Positions 4,367 to 5,297 of a stretch of 5,297 nt of DNA are shown piece after piece. Numbering within the stretch: position 1 is the stretch's first letter; every line of letters starts with the position of its first letter. The stretch comes from Streptomyces sp. GTDB taxonomy: Bacteria; Actinomycetota; Actinomycetes; Streptomycetales; Streptomycetaceae. Made by a program: the position numbers and the translations under genes. Below the pieces are notes generated by a model. That model ran no database searches and was not told where the DNA came from. It saw only the letters and a program-made list of their open reading frames with translations. The stretch spans positions 1 through 5,297 of the forward strand of contig DOWQ01000084.1 in the NCBI GenBank assembly GCA_003519485.1. Direction: 5' to 3'.

Positions 4367-5297
4367 ATGCCCGAACTGCGTGTCGTGGCCGTCAGCAACG
4401 ACGGCACACGGCTGGTGCTGAAGGCTGCGGACAGCACGGAGTACACCCTTCCGATCGACGAGCGGCTGCGTGCCGCCGTGCGGAACGACCGCGCCCGCCT
4501 CGGTCAGATCGAGATCGAGGTCGAGAGCCACCTCCGCCCCCGCGACATCCAGGCGCGTATACGAGCCGGTGCCTCCGCTGAGGAGGTCGCACAGGTCGGC
4601 GGCATTTCCGTCGAGCGGGTACGGCGCTTCGAGGGCCCGGTCCTCGCCGAGCGCGCCTTCATGGCGGAGCGCGCCCGCAAGACGCCGGTCCGCCGGCCGG
4701 GCGAGAACACCGGACCCCAGCTCGGCGAGGCCGTCGCCGAACGCCTCATGCTGCGCGGCGTCGAGAAGGACACCGCGCAGTGGGACTCCTGGAGGCGCGA
4801 CGACGGCACCTGGGAGGTGCTGCTCGTCTACCGCGTCGCCGGTGAGCCGCACTCGGCGAGCTGGACGTACGACCCGCCGCGCCGGCTCGTACAGGCCGTG
4901 GACGACGAAGCGCGCGCCCTCATCGGTGACACCGACGACACGCCCGAGCCGAGCATTCCGTTCGTGCCCCGGATCGCACGGCTGCCCCGCGACCGGCCGC
5001 TGGACCGGGCCGCGCCCATCGACCGGTCCGAGCGACCGGACCGACTGGACCGGCCCGCCCGGCCCGAGCGCCCGGAGCGGCCCGACCGGACGGCGTCGGC
5101 GTACGCCGGCGACACCGAGGAGAACGGGGACCGGGAGGACCGCGAGCGGCGGGACCGGGACTCGCTGACCAGCCTGCTGGAAGCGGTGCCGAGCTTCCGG
5201 GGCGACCTGGTGGTGCCGGAGCAGACGTCCTCGTCTCGCGCCGAACCGGGCGACGGCTCGCCGGACGACGAGCCGGAGGCCGACGAGGCGGCGGCGT
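4367..5297 (+). CDS. sepH: Cell-division regulator SepH (DUF3071), N-terminal 310 codons, cut by window end
   Basis: SepH is an actinobacterial protein known to bind FtsZ and promote its assembly, aiding vegetative and sporulation septation. Seen: residues 1-55 form the conserved beta-rich start (MPELRVVAVSNDGT, then LPIDERLRAAVR). Residues about 58-105 contain the helix-turn-helix-like segment PRDIQARIRAGASAEEVAQV and GGISVERVRRFEGPV; Gly79, which from memory is the glycine reported as essential in this motif, is present. Residues about 116-187 form a second conserved block (GENTGPQLGEAVAERL, WDSWRRDDGTWEVLLVYR). From about 190 the chain is disordered and rich in Asp, Glu, Arg and Pro, with many DRP/ERP triplets at 208-242. 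LTSLLEAVPSFRGD (267-280) is a short hydrophobic island. The frame stays open to the window edge, so the C-terminal part is unseen. The HTH-like motif could suggest DNA binding, but the known role is with FtsZ. Identity is very secure. Confidence 0.96.
   Translation, partial: MPELRVVAVSNDGTRLVLKAADSTEYTLPIDERLRAAVRNDRARLGQIEIEVESHLRPRDIQARIRAGASAEEVAQVGGISVERVRRFEGPVLAERAFMAERARKTPVRRPGENTGPQLGEAVAERLMLRGVEKDTAQWDSWRRDDGTWEVLLVYRVAGEPHSASWTYDPPRRLVQAVDDEARALIGDTDDTPEPSIPFVPRIARLPRDRPLDRAAPIDRSERPDRLDRPARPERPERPDRTASAYAGDTEENGDREDRERRDRDSLTSLLEAVPSFRGDLVVPEQTSSSRAEPGDGSPDDEPEADEAAA
4988..5092 (+). repeat. Low-complexity DRP/ERP-rich coding segment in sepH
   Basis: Degenerate repeats of GACCGG / CCGGAC / GAGCGGCCC encode a run of Asp-Arg-Pro, Glu-Arg-Pro and Asp-Arg-Leu triplets (SepH residues 208-242). 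This is the flexible linker expected in SepH; such a tract can slip in length between strains. Confidence 0.7.

Noticed and set aside
4220..4852. Minus-strand frame of 210 codons opposite the start of sepH
   Set aside because: It is antisense to the strongly conserved SepH N-terminal domain and resembles no known protein.

Overview
The window is high-GC actinobacterial chromosomal DNA and almost certainly comes from a Streptomyces or a close relative. The evidence is the very GC-rich third codon positions, the long spurious antisense frames this produces, an actinobacterial Cys-bearing ferrochelatase, and SepH, a cell-division protein restricted to actinobacteria. No insertion sequence, tRNA, rRNA, CRISPR array or phage gene is visible. 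This looks like a conserved core region rather than an island.

Layout. (1) 9-1151, minus strand: complete ferrochelatase (hemH/cpfC). (2) 1152-1268: a 117-bp divergent promoter region with two nested inverted repeats. (3) 1269-2534, plus: a 12-TM MFS permease. (4) 2473-3813, plus: an FAD-dependent aldonolactone/alditol oxidase of the VAO/ALO type. It starts with GTG inside the MFS gene, overlaps it by 62 bp and has a strong Shine-Dalgarno, so the two form a tight, probably translationally coupled pair. (5) 3814-4366: about 550 bp without a convincing large gene. Its second half holds a good leaderless-type promoter/start (TAGGGT, 7 nt, ATG), a 15-codon mini-ORF that folds almost entirely into a hairpin, two more hairpins, and an imperfect direct repeat whose second copy carries the sepH ribosome binding site. 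(6) 4367-5297, plus: the first 310 codons of sepH, cut by the window edge.

How they work together. HemH inserts iron into coproporphyrin III (or protoporphyrin) for heme. The permease and flavin oxidase probably handle one unknown polyol, sugar acid or lactone, with the permease importing the substrate or exporting the product; this is inference from gene overlap. SepH acts on FtsZ in division and sporulation septation and has no evident link to its neighbours. No new multi-gene system was identified. The least explained parts are the structured segment before sepH, the dual-coding tandem repeat in the gene overlap, and the symmetric motif in the hemH/MFS divergent region.
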